The position numbers and the translations under genes were made by a program. 64,000 nucleotides of DNA from Piscinibacter gummiphilus (lineage in GTDB: Bacteria; Pseudomonadota; Gammaproteobacteria; Burkholderiales; Burkholderiaceae_C), in NCBI RefSeq assembly GCF_032681285.1, contig NZ_CP136336.1, positions 1,909,001 through 1,973,000 on the forward strand, read 5' to 3'. Positions within the stretch are counted from its first letter, which is position 1. Every line of letters starts with the position of its first letter. The notes beneath the pieces are model-generated. The model had not been told where the DNA came from. It ran no database searches and was given only the letters and a program-made list of their open reading frames with translations. Positions 54,223 through 64,000 of the stretch are shown piece after piece.

Positions 54223-55209
54223 TTGTCTTCACTGTTCTCGACTCCGGCACGCATGGCGGGCTGGGCGGCGCTGGCCCTCTTCGTCGCCGCACCCTTCATC
54301 GGCATCTACCCGGTCTTTGCGATGAAGGCGCTGTGCTTCGCGCTCTTTGCGTGCGCCTTCAATCTGCTGCTCGGCTTCACCGGCCTGCTGTCGTTCGGCC
54401 ACGCCGCCTTCATGGGCGCGGCGGCCTACGGCACGGGCTGGCTGGTGCGCTCGGCCGGCTTCACACCCGAGCTCGGGCTGATCGCCGGCGTGCTGGTGGC
54501 GGCAGGGCTCGGGCTGGTGGTGGGGCTGATTGCCATCCGCCGCCAGGGCATCTACTTCGCGATGATCACGCTCGCGATGGCGCAGATGATCTTCTTCATC
54601 TGCCTGCAGGCACCCTTCACCGGCGGCGAAGACGGGCTGCAGGGCGTGCCGCGCGGCAAGCTCTTCGGGCTCTTGCCGCTCGACAACGACCTCGCGATGT
54701 ACTTCTTCGTGCTGGCCATCTTCGTGGCGGTGTACCTCTTCATCATCCGCGTGGTGCACTCGCCCTACGGCCAGGTGTTGAAGGCCATCCGCGAGAACGA
54801 GCCGCGCGCCATCTCGCTCGGCTACAACGTCAACCGCTACAAGCTGCTCGCTTTCGTGCTCTCGACCGCCATCGCGGGCCTGGCCGGTGGCCTGAAGACA
54901 CTGGTGCTGGGGTTCGCGACCCTGTCCGACGTGCACTGGTCGCTCTCGGGCGAGGTGATCCTGATGACCCTGCTCGGCGGCCTCGGCACCTTTGCCGGCC
55001 CGGTGGTGGGGGCGTTCACCATCATCGGCCTGCAGAACTTCCTCGCCGACCGTGTGGGCTCGTGGGTCACCGTCATCATCGGCGCGATCTTCGTGGTCTG
55101 CGTCCTGGCCTTCCGCCGTGGCTTCGTGGGCGAGTTCATCGCGCGCCGCAAGAAGCCGGCCGCGGCCGAGCCGGCAGCCGCACCGGCGCAGGTGGAAGTG
55201 CACGCATGA
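54223..55209 (+). CDS. livM: Branched-chain amino acid-type ABC permease (LivM-like)
   Basis: 328 aa, TTG start at 54223, with AAGGAGA 7 bases upstream. Contains [20 protein letters not shown] near residue 50 and the coupling segment [16 protein letters not shown] near 250. It has the normal family length, unlike the extended LivM of the first importer. The stop overlaps the chemoreceptor start (ATGA). Confidence 0.94.
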   Translation: MSSLFSTPARMAGWAALALFVAAPFIGIYPVFAMKALCFALFACAFNLLLGFTGLLSFGHAAFMGAAAYGTGWLVRSAGFTPELGLIAGVLVAAGLGLVVGLIAIRRQGIYFAMITLAMAQMIFFICLQAPFTGGEDGLQGVPRGKLFGLLPLDNDLAMYFFVLAIFVAVYLFIIRVVHSPYGQVLKAIRENEPRAISLGYNVNRYKLLAFVLSTAIAGLAGGLKTLVLGFATLSDVHWSLSGEVILMTLLGGLGTFAGPVVGAFTIIGLQNFLADRVGSWVTVIIGAIFVVCVLAFRRGFVGEFIARRKKPAAAEPAAAPAQVEVHA

Positions 55210-56759
55210 GGCCCCAGCTCTCCGTCGCCAGGCGTCTCGCACTGGGCTTCGCCAGCCTGGTGCTGATGCTGGTGGGCGTGGCCACGCTCAACGGGCTCGA
55301 GATCCGCTCGCTGGGTGCGCGCATGCAGCACATCGTCGAAGTCGACAGCGCACGCAGCGACCTCGCGCAGGCCCTGCTCGCCCAGATCGGCCAGATGTCG
55401 GTGCAGGCCCGCACGGTAGCCCTGCTCACCGACCTGCGCGAGATCGACAACGAGATCAAAGCGCTCAACGCGACGGTGGCGCGCTATCAGGAGACCGAGC
55501 GCCAGCTCGCCGAGTCGCTCGACGGGGCCAAGTCGTCCGACGAAGAGCGCCAGCTGGTGGGCGAAATCGCCGCCACCTCCAAGGTGGCCATCCCCTTGCT
55601 GCTGCGCGCCGCCCGGCAGGGGCAGGAGGGCTCCAACATCGAAGCCACCACCACGCTCATGACGCAGGCCCGCCCGCAGGAAGCCCTGTGGCGCGGCAAG
55701 GCCGAGCAGCTGATGGCGGTGGAGCGGCAGTCGAGCGTGGCCTCGTATGCGAGCGCCGTGTCGGGCCAGCAGCGCGCCTTGTCGATCGCGGCGGTGGTGG
55801 TGGCCATCGCCGTGCTCGCGGGTGCGTTGCTGGGCTGGCGCATCACGCGCAGCGTGAAGCAGCCGATCGACCGTGCCATCCGCGTGGCCGAGCGCATCGC
55901 CGAGGGCGACTTGAGCTCGCAGGTGGAGGTGGGCTCGCACGACGAGATCGGCCGCCTGCTGCTGGCCATCGCGGCCATGCAGGAGCGCCTGCGCACGCTC
56001 GTGGGCCAGATCCGCGAGTCGTCCGACAGCATCCATGTGGCCAGTGCCGAGGTCAGCACCGGCAACCTCGATTTGAGCCAGCGCACCGAGCGCGCCGCGT
56101 CGAGCCTTCAGCAGACGGCTTCGTCGATGGAAGACCTCACGAGCACGGTGCGCCACAGTGCGAGCGCCGCCGAGAAGGCCAACCAGCTCGCGCACCGCGC
56201 CTCGGCTGTGGCCACGCGCGGCGGCGAGGTGGTGTCGCAGATGGTGTCGACCATGCGCGAGATCGACGACAGCTCGCGCAAGATCGCCGACATCATCGGC
56301 GTGATCGACGGCATCGCCTTCCAGACCAACATCCTTGCGCTCAACGCCGGCGTGGAAGCGGCGCGCGCCGGTGACCAGGGCCGCGGCTTCGCGGTGGTGG
56401 CCAGCGAGGTGCGCAGCCTCGCGCAGCGCAGCGCCGTGGCCGCGAAGGAGATCAAGGCGCTGATCGACTCTAGCGTCGACAAGGTCGATGCCGGCTCGCG
56501 GCTGGTGAAGGCGGCAGGCGAGACCATGGTCGAGATCGTGGCGAGCGTCGATGAGGTGGCCGCCATCGTCGGCGAGATCACCACTGCCGCCTCGGCGCAA
56601 AGCACGGGCATCAGCCAGGTGAGCAGTGCCGTCACGCAACTCGACCAGGTCACGCAGCAGAACGCCGCGCTGGTGGAAGAAGCCTCGGCCGCCGCCGAGA
56701 GCCTGCGCGAGCAGGCACAGAGCCTGACCAACGTGGTGTCGGCCTTCCGGCTGAAGTAG
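55206..56759 (+). CDS. Methyl-accepting chemotaxis protein
   Basis: 517 aa from ATG 55206, overlapping the LivM-like stop. One N-terminal helix (10-32), a helical sensory domain of about 150 residues of 4HB type, a second helix near 195-215, a HAMP domain and the cytoplasmic signalling hairpin with [20 protein letters not shown] near 370 (Gly for the usual Ala). The last gene of the importer operon, so it probably senses the transported compound or its loaded binding protein. Confidence 0.94.
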   Translation: MRPQLSVARRLALGFASLVLMLVGVATLNGLEIRSLGARMQHIVEVDSARSDLAQALLAQIGQMSVQARTVALLTDLREIDNEIKALNATVARYQETERQLAESLDGAKSSDEERQLVGEIAATSKVAIPLLLRAARQGQEGSNIEATTTLMTQARPQEALWRGKAEQLMAVERQSSVASYASAVSGQQRALSIAAVVVAIAVLAGALLGWRITRSVKQPIDRAIRVAERIAEGDLSSQVEVGSHDEIGRLLLAIAAMQERLRTLVGQIRESSDSIHVASAEVSTGNLDLSQRTERAASSLQQTASSMEDLTSTVRHSASAAEKANQLAHRASAVATRGGEVVSQMVSTMREIDDSSRKIADIIGVIDGIAFQTNILALNAGVEAARAGDQGRGFAVVASEVRSLAQRSAVAAKEIKALIDSSVDKVDAGSRLVKAAGETMVEIVASVDEVAAIVGEITTAASAQSTGISQVSSAVTQLDQVTQQNAALVEEASAAAESLREQAQSLTNVVSAFRLK

Positions 56760-56789
56760 CCGGGCGCGCACGCCGCGCGTGATCGGAAG

Positions 56790-56840
56790 CCGGACGGGTT
56801 GTCTTCGAACCGGACGTTGCTGCACTGCGATGCCGTCCGG
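56790..56840 (+). promoter_or_regulatory. Candidate sigma-54 activator sites upstream of PHB depolymerase
   Basis: Three copies of CCGGAC: 56790-56795, 56810-56815 and inverted at 56835-56840. They lie at about -161 to -111 from the predicted start of transcription, a normal distance for enhancer sites. The 314-bp gap 56760-57073 holds these, the promoter and a structured leader. CCGGAC is common in GC-rich DNA, so the support is arrangement, not sequence. Confidence 0.4.
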
Positions 56841-56924
56841 CGAGCAGGCAACCGTCCCCACGCCATCGCCGGCGTGAGCCCGCTCTCCGAGGGGAACGCG
56901 CGCCACGAGCGCGCCGGCCGGGGC

Positions 56925-56940
56925 TGGCACCAAGCTTGCG
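56925..56940 (+). promoter_or_regulatory. Sigma-54 (-24/-12) promoter
   Basis: TGGCACCAAGCTTGCG: GG at 56926-56927 and GC at 56938-56939 with the required 10-bp spacing, 14 of 16 bases in agreement with TGGCACG-N4-TTGCW. Predicted start about 56951, giving a 123-base leader for the PHB depolymerase. A sigma-54 activator is encoded directly downstream. Confidence 0.72.
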
Positions 56941-56950
56941 CTCTTCAGCA

Positions 56951-57037
56951 GGTGCACTCGACGCACCGCAGGGAGCGGAGAGGGCCCGGCAAGCACCGGG
57001 CCAGCCCACGCCCCGACTGCACGACGATGCAGCGGGG
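56951..57037 (+). other. Structured 5' leader of PHB depolymerase mRNA
   Basis: Three consecutive hairpins: GGTGC/GCACC (56951-56967), GGCCCGG/CCGGGCC (56983-56989 with 56996-57002) and CCCCG-A-CTGCA with TGCAG-CGGGG (57011-57021 with 57028-57037). The RBS and TTG lie behind the last stem. No known riboswitch recognised. Confidence 0.5.
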
Positions 57038-57073
57038 AAACCCCAGGCCCAATCAGAGGCAAAGGAGACAAGC

Positions 57074-58573
57074 TTGAAATTCACCCGCATCCTCGTCATG
57101 GCCGCCGCCCTCGGCGTGGCCGCTTCATCGGCCAGTGCCGCCGTCGTGGCGCTGCCGGCCTACAACGTCGACAAGAGCCAGATCACCGTGTCGGGCCTGT
57201 CGTCGGGCGGCTTCATGGCCAACCAGCTCGGCTACGCCTACTCGGCCACCTTCTCGGGCGTGGGCGTGTTCGCCGGCGGCCCCTACATGTGTGCCGGCCA
57301 CAGCAACTACACCGCCTGCATGTACAACGCGACCATCAGCGCCAGCATGCTCAACACCATGCAGGCCGACCTCAACAACTGGAGCGGCACGGCCATCGAC
57401 AACAAGGCCAACGTGGCCAACCAGAAGGTCTACATGTTCGTGGGCACCAGCGACTTCACCGTCGGCCCCAACCCGATGGACGCACTGAAGACGCAGTACA
57501 CCAACAACGGTGTGTCGGCCGCCAACCTCGAGTACGTGAAGCGCGCGAGCACGGCGCACGTGTTCCCGACCGACTTCGACTCGACCGGCAACAACAGCTG
57601 CGGCAGCTCGGCCTCGCCCTACATCTCGAACTGCGGCTACGACGGCGCGAAAGCCGTGCTCACCAAGCTCTACGGCACGCTGAACGCGCGCAACAACGCA
57701 CCGGCCGCGGCCAACTACATCGAGTTCAACCAGTCGACCTACAGCAACAACAACCCCGGCATGGCCGCGAGCGGCTGGCTCTACGTGCCGTCGGCCTGCG
57801 CAAGCGGCACGCAGTGCAGGCTGCACGTGGCGCTGCATGGCTGCCAGCAGAGCACCTCCAACATCGCCGACAAGTTCGTGAAGAACACCGGCTACACCCG
57901 CTGGGCCGACACCAACAACATCATCGTGCTCTTCCCGCAGACCAAGGCCGACAGCACCAGCCGCGCCACCTCGGCCAGCGGCTCGCTGCCCAACCCCAAC
58001 GCCTGCTGGGACTGGGTGGGCTGGTATGGCAGCAACTTTGCGCAGAAGGCCGGCACGCAGGCTGCCGCCATCAAGGCGATGGTCGACCGCGTGGCCTCGG
58101 GCTCCACGGGCGGTGGCGGCACGCTGCCCGCGCCCACCAGCGTGAGCACCTCCAACGCGACGACGAGCAGCATGACCGTCACCTGGAGCGCGGTGAGCAA
58201 TGCGGTGGGCTACAACGTCTACCGCAACGGCGCGAAGGTCAATGGCGCCGCCGTCACCACCACCAGCTACACCGACAGCGGCCTCGCGGCCGGCACCACC
58301 TACAGCTGGACGGTGCGTGCGCTCGACACCAACGGCGCCGAAGGTGCCAGCTCCGCGCCCGCGAGCGGCACCACCACCGGCACGCCGCCGCCCACGGCCA
58401 CCTGCTACACCGCGAGCAACTATGCGCACACCACCGCGGGCCGTGCGACGCAGAGCGGCGGGTACACCTATGCCAAGGGCTCGGGCCAGAACATGGGGCT
58501 GTGGAACGTCTTCACGACGACCACGCTGAAGCAGACCGGCACCAACTACTACGTGATCGGCACCTGCCCCTGA
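57074..58573 (+). CDS. phaZ: Extracellular PHB depolymerase, type 2 catalytic domain
   Basis: 499 aa from TTG 57074, which has AAAGGAGA upstream. A signal peptide ends at ASSASA (about residue 23). The catalytic domain carries the lipase box GLSSG with Ser43 close to the N-terminus, which defines type 2 domains of short-chain PHA depolymerases; LHVALHGCQQ forms the oxyanion region. A fibronectin type III linker (about residues 355-440) and a C-terminal substrate-binding domain (445-499) follow. Secreted to degrade external PHB. A sigma-54 promoter precedes it. Confidence 0.93.
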   Translation: MKFTRILVMAAALGVAASSASAAVVALPAYNVDKSQITVSGLSSGGFMANQLGYAYSATFSGVGVFAGGPYMCAGHSNYTACMYNATISASMLNTMQADLNNWSGTAIDNKANVANQKVYMFVGTSDFTVGPNPMDALKTQYTNNGVSAANLEYVKRASTAHVFPTDFDSTGNNSCGSSASPYISNCGYDGAKAVLTKLYGTLNARNNAPAAANYIEFNQSTYSNNNPGMAASGWLYVPSACASGTQCRLHVALHGCQQSTSNIADKFVKNTGYTRWADTNNIIVLFPQTKADSTSRATSASGSLPNPNACWDWVGWYGSNFAQKAGTQAAAIKAMVDRVASGSTGGGGTLPAPTSVSTSNATTSSMTVTWSAVSNAVGYNVYRNGAKVNGAAVTTTSYTDSGLAAGTTYSWTVRALDTNGAEGASSAPASGTTTGTPPPTATCYTASNYAHTTAGRATQSGGYTYAKGSGQNMGLWNVFTTTTLKQTGTNYYVIGTCP

Positions 58574-58590
58574 AGGGCCGGTGCCCTGGT

Positions 58591-58612
58591 GCGTGCCCCA
58601 GGCGGGGCACGC
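58591..58612 (+). terminator. Hairpin after PHB depolymerase
   Basis: GCGTGCCCC (58591-58599) pairs perfectly with GGGGCACGC (58604-58612), loop AGGC, beginning 18 bases after the stop. No T-tract follows; it may slow or stop transcription or protect the 3' end before the regulator gene. Confidence 0.5.
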
Positions 58613-58626
58613 CCGGGAAACCCCAG

Positions 58627-60126
<1,500 letters not shown>

Positions 60127-60135
60127 CGGCGGCGT

Positions 60136-60156
60136 GTCGTCTTCTTCGCAGACGAC
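60136..60156 (+). terminator. Hairpin after sigma-54 activator
   Basis: GTCGTC (60136-60141) pairs with GACGAC (60151-60156), loop 9, starting 10 bases after the stop. Without T-tract. Confidence 0.35.
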
Positions 60157-60157
60157 T

Positions 60158-60186
60158 GTCCGGCTTGCGAGCAGGCGCTTGTCCGG
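60158..60186 (+). promoter_or_regulatory. Candidate sigma-54 activator sites
   Basis: Two GTCCGG copies (60158-60163, 60181-60186), at about -148 to -120 of the second predicted sigma-54 start. The first reads AAGCCGGAC on the opposite strand, as does the first copy upstream of the PHB depolymerase. Confidence 0.35.
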
Positions 60187-60279
60187 GTTGCTCGACACAT
60201 CTCGCACCGAGCGGCTTCGGGTGGGTGCCCGCTTTCCACAAACCGAGAGGTAAGTGGGAATCGGGCCGGCCGGTGTGGC

Positions 60280-60295
60280 TGGTCAGCGAATTGCG
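60280..60295 (+). promoter_or_regulatory. Second sigma-54 (-24/-12) promoter candidate
   Basis: TGGTCAGCGAATTGCG has GG at 60281-60282 and GC at 60293-60294 with 10-bp spacing and a good TTGC half; the -24 half is weaker than the depolymerase one. Predicted start about 60306, 59 bases before the binding-protein ATG. Confidence 0.5.
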
Positions 60296-60364
60296 ATGGA
60301 GCAGGGGCCGGTGGCGCATGACGCAACCGGCCTACGACCCATCACACATTCGTTGGAGACCGAC

Positions 60365-61576
60365 ATGCACCCTCTCACCCGCCGAGGCCTGCGCGCCGCC
60401 GCCTTGATGCTCTCGCTCGCGCTGCCCGCCCTCGCTTCGGCCAAGGAATTGCCCCCGCCGCAGGAGCTGCGCATCGCGCACATCTACAGCAAGACCGGCC
60501 CGCTCGAGGCCTACGGCAAGCAGACGGCCACCGGCTTCACGATGGGCCTCGAATACGCGACCGGCGGCAGCATGAGCGTGGCCGGCCGCAAGCTGGTGGT
60601 CACCGAGCACGACGACGAAGGCAAGCCCGAGCGTGGCCGGCAGTTGCTGGAAGCGGCCTATGGCGAAGGCCGCGCCGATCTGGCGGTGGGGCCCACGTCG
60701 TCCGGCGTCGCGCTGGCCATGCTGCCGGTGGCGCAGGCGCACAAGAAGGTGCTGATCGTCGAGCCGGCGGTGGCCGATGCGATCACCGGCGAGAAGTGGA
60801 ACCGCTACGTGTTCCGCACCGGGCGCAACAGCTCGCAGGACGCCATCTCCAACGCCGTGGCACTCGACCAGGCCGGCGTGCACGTGGCCACGCTCGCGCA
60901 GGACACGGCCTTCGGTCGCGACGGCATCCGCGCCTTCAAGGATGCGCTCAAGCAAGGCAAGGTCGTGCACGAGGAGTACATGCCGCAGGGGTCGGCCGAT
61001 TTCGCCGCCGCGCGCCAGCGGCTCGTCGAGAGCCTGAAGGGAAAGCCCGGTCGCAAGGTCATCTGGGTGCTGTGGGCCGGCGCCGGGTCGCCGTTCACCA
61101 TCGCCGATGCCGAGCTGAAGGCAGCCGGCATCGAGATGGCCACCGGGGGCAACACCTTGCCGGCGATGGTGCAGTTCAACCGCCTGCCCGGCATGCAGGG
61201 CGCGGCGTACTACTACTTCGGCTTCCCGCGCGGCAATGCCAACATGTGGCTCGTGTCGCAGCACTTCATGCGCTACAACGAGCCGCCCGACATGTTCACC
61301 GCCGGCGGTTTCTCGGCCGCGATGGCGATCGTGACGGCCTTGAAGAAGAGTGCCGGCGTGGCGCAGGGCGACATGCTCGTCGACATCATGGAAGGCATGA
61401 GCTTCGACACGCCCAAGGGCACGATGACCTTCCGCCGCGACGACCACCAGGCCATCCAGTCGATGTACCACTTCCGCGTGTCGGCCGGCGCGATGGCCGG
61501 GCGCATCCCCGACCTGCGGCTGGTGCGCGAGATCGCGCCCGACGAGATCGCGGTGCCGGTGCGCAACAAGCGCTGA
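60365..61576 (+). CDS. ABC transporter periplasmic binding protein (LivK-type, orphan)
   Basis: 403 aa from ATG 60365 with GGAGA upstream. A signal peptide ending ALASAK (about 25) precedes LRIAHIYSKTGPLEAYGKQ. Type I periplasmic binding fold. No permease or ATPase is adjacent. It follows the sigma-54 activator and has its own putative -24/-12 promoter, so its ligand may be connected to PHB breakdown products; that is inference. Confidence 0.9.
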   Translation: MHPLTRRGLRAAALMLSLALPALASAKELPPPQELRIAHIYSKTGPLEAYGKQTATGFTMGLEYATGGSMSVAGRKLVVTEHDDEGKPERGRQLLEAAYGEGRADLAVGPTSSGVALAMLPVAQAHKKVLIVEPAVADAITGEKWNRYVFRTGRNSSQDAISNAVALDQAGVHVATLAQDTAFGRDGIRAFKDALKQGKVVHEEYMPQGSADFAAARQRLVESLKGKPGRKVIWVLWAGAGSPFTIADAELKAAGIEMATGGNTLPAMVQFNRLPGMQGAAYYYFGFPRGNANMWLVSQHFMRYNEPPDMFTAGGFSAAMAIVTALKKSAGVAQGDMLVDIMEGMSFDTPKGTMTFRRDDHQAIQSMYHFRVSAGAMAGRIPDLRLVREIAPDEIAVPVRNKR

Positions 61577-61642
61577 GCGCGTGCGGCGGGGCCGCCCACC
61601 GATCTGGCATGCTGCAAATCCGACCCACCGGAAAGCCCCCTC

Positions 61643-62008
61643 ATGCCGATGCACGCCCTTCAAGACCTGCCTTTCACCTCGGTGGTGCCCGGCCGCCCCG
61701 GCGCCTTGCCCGACGTGGCGACCCTCAAGCGCCAGATCGCGCTGGCGGCGCTCGTCCACTGCGAGCTCACCGAGCAGGCGCTCGGGGTCTATGCGCCACC
61801 GAAGGAGGTGCGCGAGGTGCAGCTCACCTACGCTGCCACCGACCAGATCCGCACGATGTGGCAGGGCCTTCGGCAGGCGGGCAGCACGGCGCCGCCGACC
61901 ATTCCCTTGAAGGTATTCGTCACCGGCTTCGGCCAGGACTCCAACGGCGACACCTGGGCCGACATCGAGGTGCACCCGGGCCTGGCCGAGTGGGCCGGCC
62001 TCGCCTGA
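61643..62008 (+). CDS. Hypothetical protein, 121 aa
   Basis: Soluble 121-aa protein without signal peptide or membrane helix. Two parts stand out: an N-terminal helical segment (LKRQIALAALVHCELTE) and an acidic, Asp/Asn-rich TGFGQDSNGDTWADIEVHPG near 95-115 that looks like a loop able to bind a cation. I recognise no family. It is alone between the binding protein and the hybrid kinase. Confidence 0.6.
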   Translation: MPMHALQDLPFTSVVPGRPGALPDVATLKRQIALAALVHCELTEQALGVYAPPKEVREVQLTYAATDQIRTMWQGLRQAGSTAPPTIPLKVFVTGFGQDSNGDTWADIEVHPGLAEWAGLA

Positions 62009-62034
62009 GCCTCCTGGGGTAACCGCGGGCGCTT

Positions 62035-62049
62035 CCGGGCTTGGCCCGG
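62035..62049 (+). other. Hairpin upstream of the terminal hybrid kinase
   Basis: CCGGGC (62035-62040) pairs with GCCCGG (62044-62049), loop TTG, in the 88-bp gap before the kinase. It could end the upstream transcript; no T-tract. Confidence 0.35.
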
Positions 62050-62096
62050 CGGGAATAATCGGGCGGATGCACACCTCCACCCCGGTGACCTGAACG

Positions 62097-64000
62097 ATGG
62101 ACGAGAGCCGCTACAGGCTGCTGGTCGACTCCGTCACCGACTACGCCATCTACATGCTCGATGCCGACGGCATCGTGTCGAGCTGGAACAGCGGCGCCCA
62201 CCGCTTCAAGGGCTACACCGAGGCCGAGATCGTCGGCCAGCATTTCTCGCGCTTCTACGTCGACGAAGACCGTGAGGTGGGCCTGCCGCAGAAGGCCCTG
62301 GCCACCGCGCTGCGCGAAGGCCGCTTCGAGGGCGAAGGCTGGCGCGTGCGCAAGGACGGCACGCGCTTCTGGGCCCATGTGGTCATCGACCCCATCCGCG
62401 CGCCGGGCTCGGGCGAGCTGCTGGGCTTCGCCAAGATCACGCGCGACCTGAGCGAGCGCAAGGCGGCGGCCGAGCTGCTCAAGCGCAGCGAAGACCAGTT
62501 CAACCTGCTGGTGCAAAGCGTCACCGACTACGCGATCTACATGCTCGACACGCAGGGCCGCGTGTCGAGCTGGAACCTCGGCGCGCAACGCATCAAGGGC
62601 TACGCGCCCGAAGAGATCATCGGCGTGCACTTCTCGCGCTTCTACACCGCCGAGGATCGTGCCCGCGACCGGCCCAAGATCGCACTTGAGACGGCCACCC
62701 GCGAAGGCCGCTTCGAAGGCGAGGGCTGGCGCGTGCGCAAGGACGGCACGCGCTTCTGGGCCAATGTGGTGGTCGACCGCATCGTCGACCCGAGCGGCCA
62801 GCTGCTCGGCTTCGCCAAGGTCACGCGCGACGTGACCGAGAAGCGCGAGGCCCAGCACCAGCTCGAGATCGCCCGCGAAGCCTTCTTCCAGTCGCAGAAG
62901 ATGGACGCCATCGGCCAGCTCACGGGCGGCGTGTCGCACGACTTCAACAACCTGCTGATGGCGGTGCTGTCGAGCCTCGCCCTCATTCGCAAGCGCATTC
63001 CCGAAGACCCGAAGACGCAGGCGCTGCTCGACAACGCGGTGCGTGGCGCGAAACGCGGCGCCGAGCTGACGCAGCGCATGCTGGCCTTCGCGCGCCGGCA
63101 GGAGCTCAAGCCCGGGGTGGTGCACGTGCCCGATCTGGTGGACGGCATGTCGGGGCTGCTGCAATCGTCGCTCGGGCCCACGGTCAGCATCGACACGCGC
63201 TACGAGGAGCTGCTGCCGCCGGTGCTGGTCGACGGCAACCAGCTCGAGCTGGCGCTGCTCAACCTCGCCGTCAACGCGCGCGACGCCATGCCGCAGGGCG
63301 GCGTCATCACCATCGCGGCGCGCGCGGAAAACGTGACGGGCGAGCACCCGGCGCGGCTCGCGCCCGGCCGCTACGTCTGCATCTGCGTGCACGACGAAGG
63401 CGAGGGCATGGACGAGGCCACGCTCGCGCGAGCCACCGAACCGTTCTACACCACCAAGGGCGTGGGCAAGGGCACGGGCCTCGGCTTGTCGATGGTGGAG
63501 GGCCTGGCCGCCCAGTCGGGCGGGCGGCTCACGCTCAAGAGCACGAAGGGCGAGGGCACCACCGCCGAGCTGTGGTTGCCGGTGGCGCGCGAGCAGGCCG
63601 AGCCGGCGCCCGCGCCGGTGGCCCCGAGCGAGGTGGCGCAGGTCGCGCCCCTCACGGTGCTTGCGGTCGACGACGACGCGCTGGTGCTGATGAACACCGT
63701 GGCCATGCTGCAGGAGCTGGGGCACACGGTGCGCGAGGCGCTGTCGGGCAAGGAAGCGCTGGCGATGCTCACGCGAGATGCGTCGATCCAGCTGCTCGTG
63801 ACCGACCAGGCCATGCCGCAGATGACAGGTGCGCAGCTGATCGAGGCCGCGCGGCGCGAGAGGCCCGGCCTGCCGGTCATCCTGGCCACCGGCTATGCGG
63901 AGCTGGCCACTGCCTTGCCGCAGAACGTGCCGCGCCTGGCCAAGCCCTTCGACCTGGACGCGCTGGCGCAAGGCATCGCCTTTGCGCTGCAGCCGCAGAC
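62097..64000 (+). CDS. Tandem-PAS hybrid histidine kinase (3' truncated by window edge)
   Basis: Open from ATG 62097 to the window end (634 codons, no stop); an in-frame TGA two codons upstream fixes the start region. Two very similar PAS domains (about residues 1-125 and 135-255, both with SVTDYAIYMLD and EGEGWRVRKDGTRFWA) precede a HisKA domain with His281 in GGVSHDFNNLLMAV, an HATPase (NLAVNARDAMP, GTGLGLSMVEG) and a receiver with Asp570 in LLVTDQAMPQMTG. No membrane helix. The C-terminal end of the receiver lies outside the window. Confidence 0.93.
   Translation, partial: MDESRYRLLVDSVTDYAIYMLDADGIVSSWNSGAHRFKGYTEAEIVGQHFSRFYVDEDREVGLPQKALATALREGRFEGEGWRVRKDGTRFWAHVVIDPIRAPGSGELLGFAKITRDLSERKAAAELLKRSEDQFNLLVQSVTDYAIYMLDTQGRVSSWNLGAQRIKGYAPEEIIGVHFSRFYTAEDRARDRPKIALETATREGRFEGEGWRVRKDGTRFWANVVVDRIVDPSGQLLGFAKVTRDVTEKREAQHQLEIAREAFFQSQKMDAIGQLTGGVSHDFNNLLMAVLSSLALIRKRIPEDPKTQALLDNAVRGAKRGAELTQRMLAFARRQELKPGVVHVPDLVDGMSGLLQSSLGPTVSIDTRYEELLPPVLVDGNQLELALLNLAVNARDAMPQGGVITIAARAENVTGEHPARLAPGRYVCICVHDEGEGMDEATLARATEPFYTTKGVGKGTGLGLSMVEGLAAQSGGRLTLKSTKGEGTTAELWLPVAREQAEPAPAPVAPSEVAQVAPLTVLAVDDDALVLMNTVAMLQELGHTVREALSGKEALAMLTRDASIQLLVTDQAMPQMTGAQLIEAARRERPGLPVILATGYAELATALPQNVPRLAKPFDLDALAQGIAFALQPQ

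Overview
The window is about 64 kb of GC-rich, gene-dense bacterial chromosome. The gene content (several branched-chain amino-acid type ABC uptake systems, many short-chain dehydrogenases, a beta-keto acid cleavage enzyme, a ProQ/FinO-domain protein, extracellular polyhydroxybutyrate (PHB) depolymerase, 3-hydroxybutyrate oligomer hydrolase) and the style of the proteins suggest a betaproteobacterium of the order Burkholderiales, probably an environmental Rubrivivax/Rhizobacter/Leptothrix-like organism. This placement is inference; there is no rRNA or tRNA in the window. I found no CRISPR array, insertion sequence, integrase or prophage.

Layout. 1-9.6 kb: end of a carboxylesterase, an SDR, a complete LivKHMGF-type ABC importer with 4-bp gene overlaps, a BKACE (DUF849) enzyme and two more SDRs, read as one catabolic operon. 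9.6-12.4 kb: ProQ-like RNA chaperone, and a LysR regulator divergent from a DJ-1/PfpI protein whose original start is frameshifted. 12.4-18.1 kb: five minus-strand genes (two lipoproteins, one carrying a CXXCH heme motif, a STAND-type ATPase, an AAC(3)-family acetyltransferase and a diheme cytochrome c). 18.4-28 kb: LytS/LytTR two-component pair, Asp/Glu racemase, DinB protein, a TetR-linked FadD/SnoaL/GFA-like operon, BrkB protein, SRAP protease, and a MerR regulator with a Cys-rich membrane protein behind a MerR-type promoter. 28-39.5 kb: MBL/beta-CASP nuclease, SDR remnant, HlyD/FtsX/ABC efflux operon divergent from a P-type ATPase, and a PAS hybrid kinase. 39.5-46 kb: acyl-CoA ligase, 3-hydroxybutyrate dehydrogenase-like SDR, then a GT2/GT39/GtrA/YdjC-deacetylase set resembling lipid A amino-sugar modification loci. 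46-64 kb: periplasmic binding proteins, 3HB-oligomer hydrolase, PAS-LuxR regulator, a second Liv-type operon ending in a chemoreceptor, extracellular PHB depolymerase, a sigma-54 activator, another binding protein, a small unknown protein and a hybrid kinase cut by the window end.

Two themes stand out. First, PHB use: a secreted depolymerase, an oligomer hydrolase and a 3HB dehydrogenase-like SDR could form a degradation route. The depolymerase lies next to a sigma-54 activator, and good -24/-12 promoter candidates precede both the depolymerase and the binding-protein gene on the activator's other side. Second, the 321-bp gap between livG and livF of the second Liv operon holds two divergent copies of a nested double-hairpin element. 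The two conserved purine-rich strands are nearly identical between copies, while the stems differ completely in sequence yet still pair; this looks like a structured RNA or an RNA-like repeat and is the most interesting object in the window.
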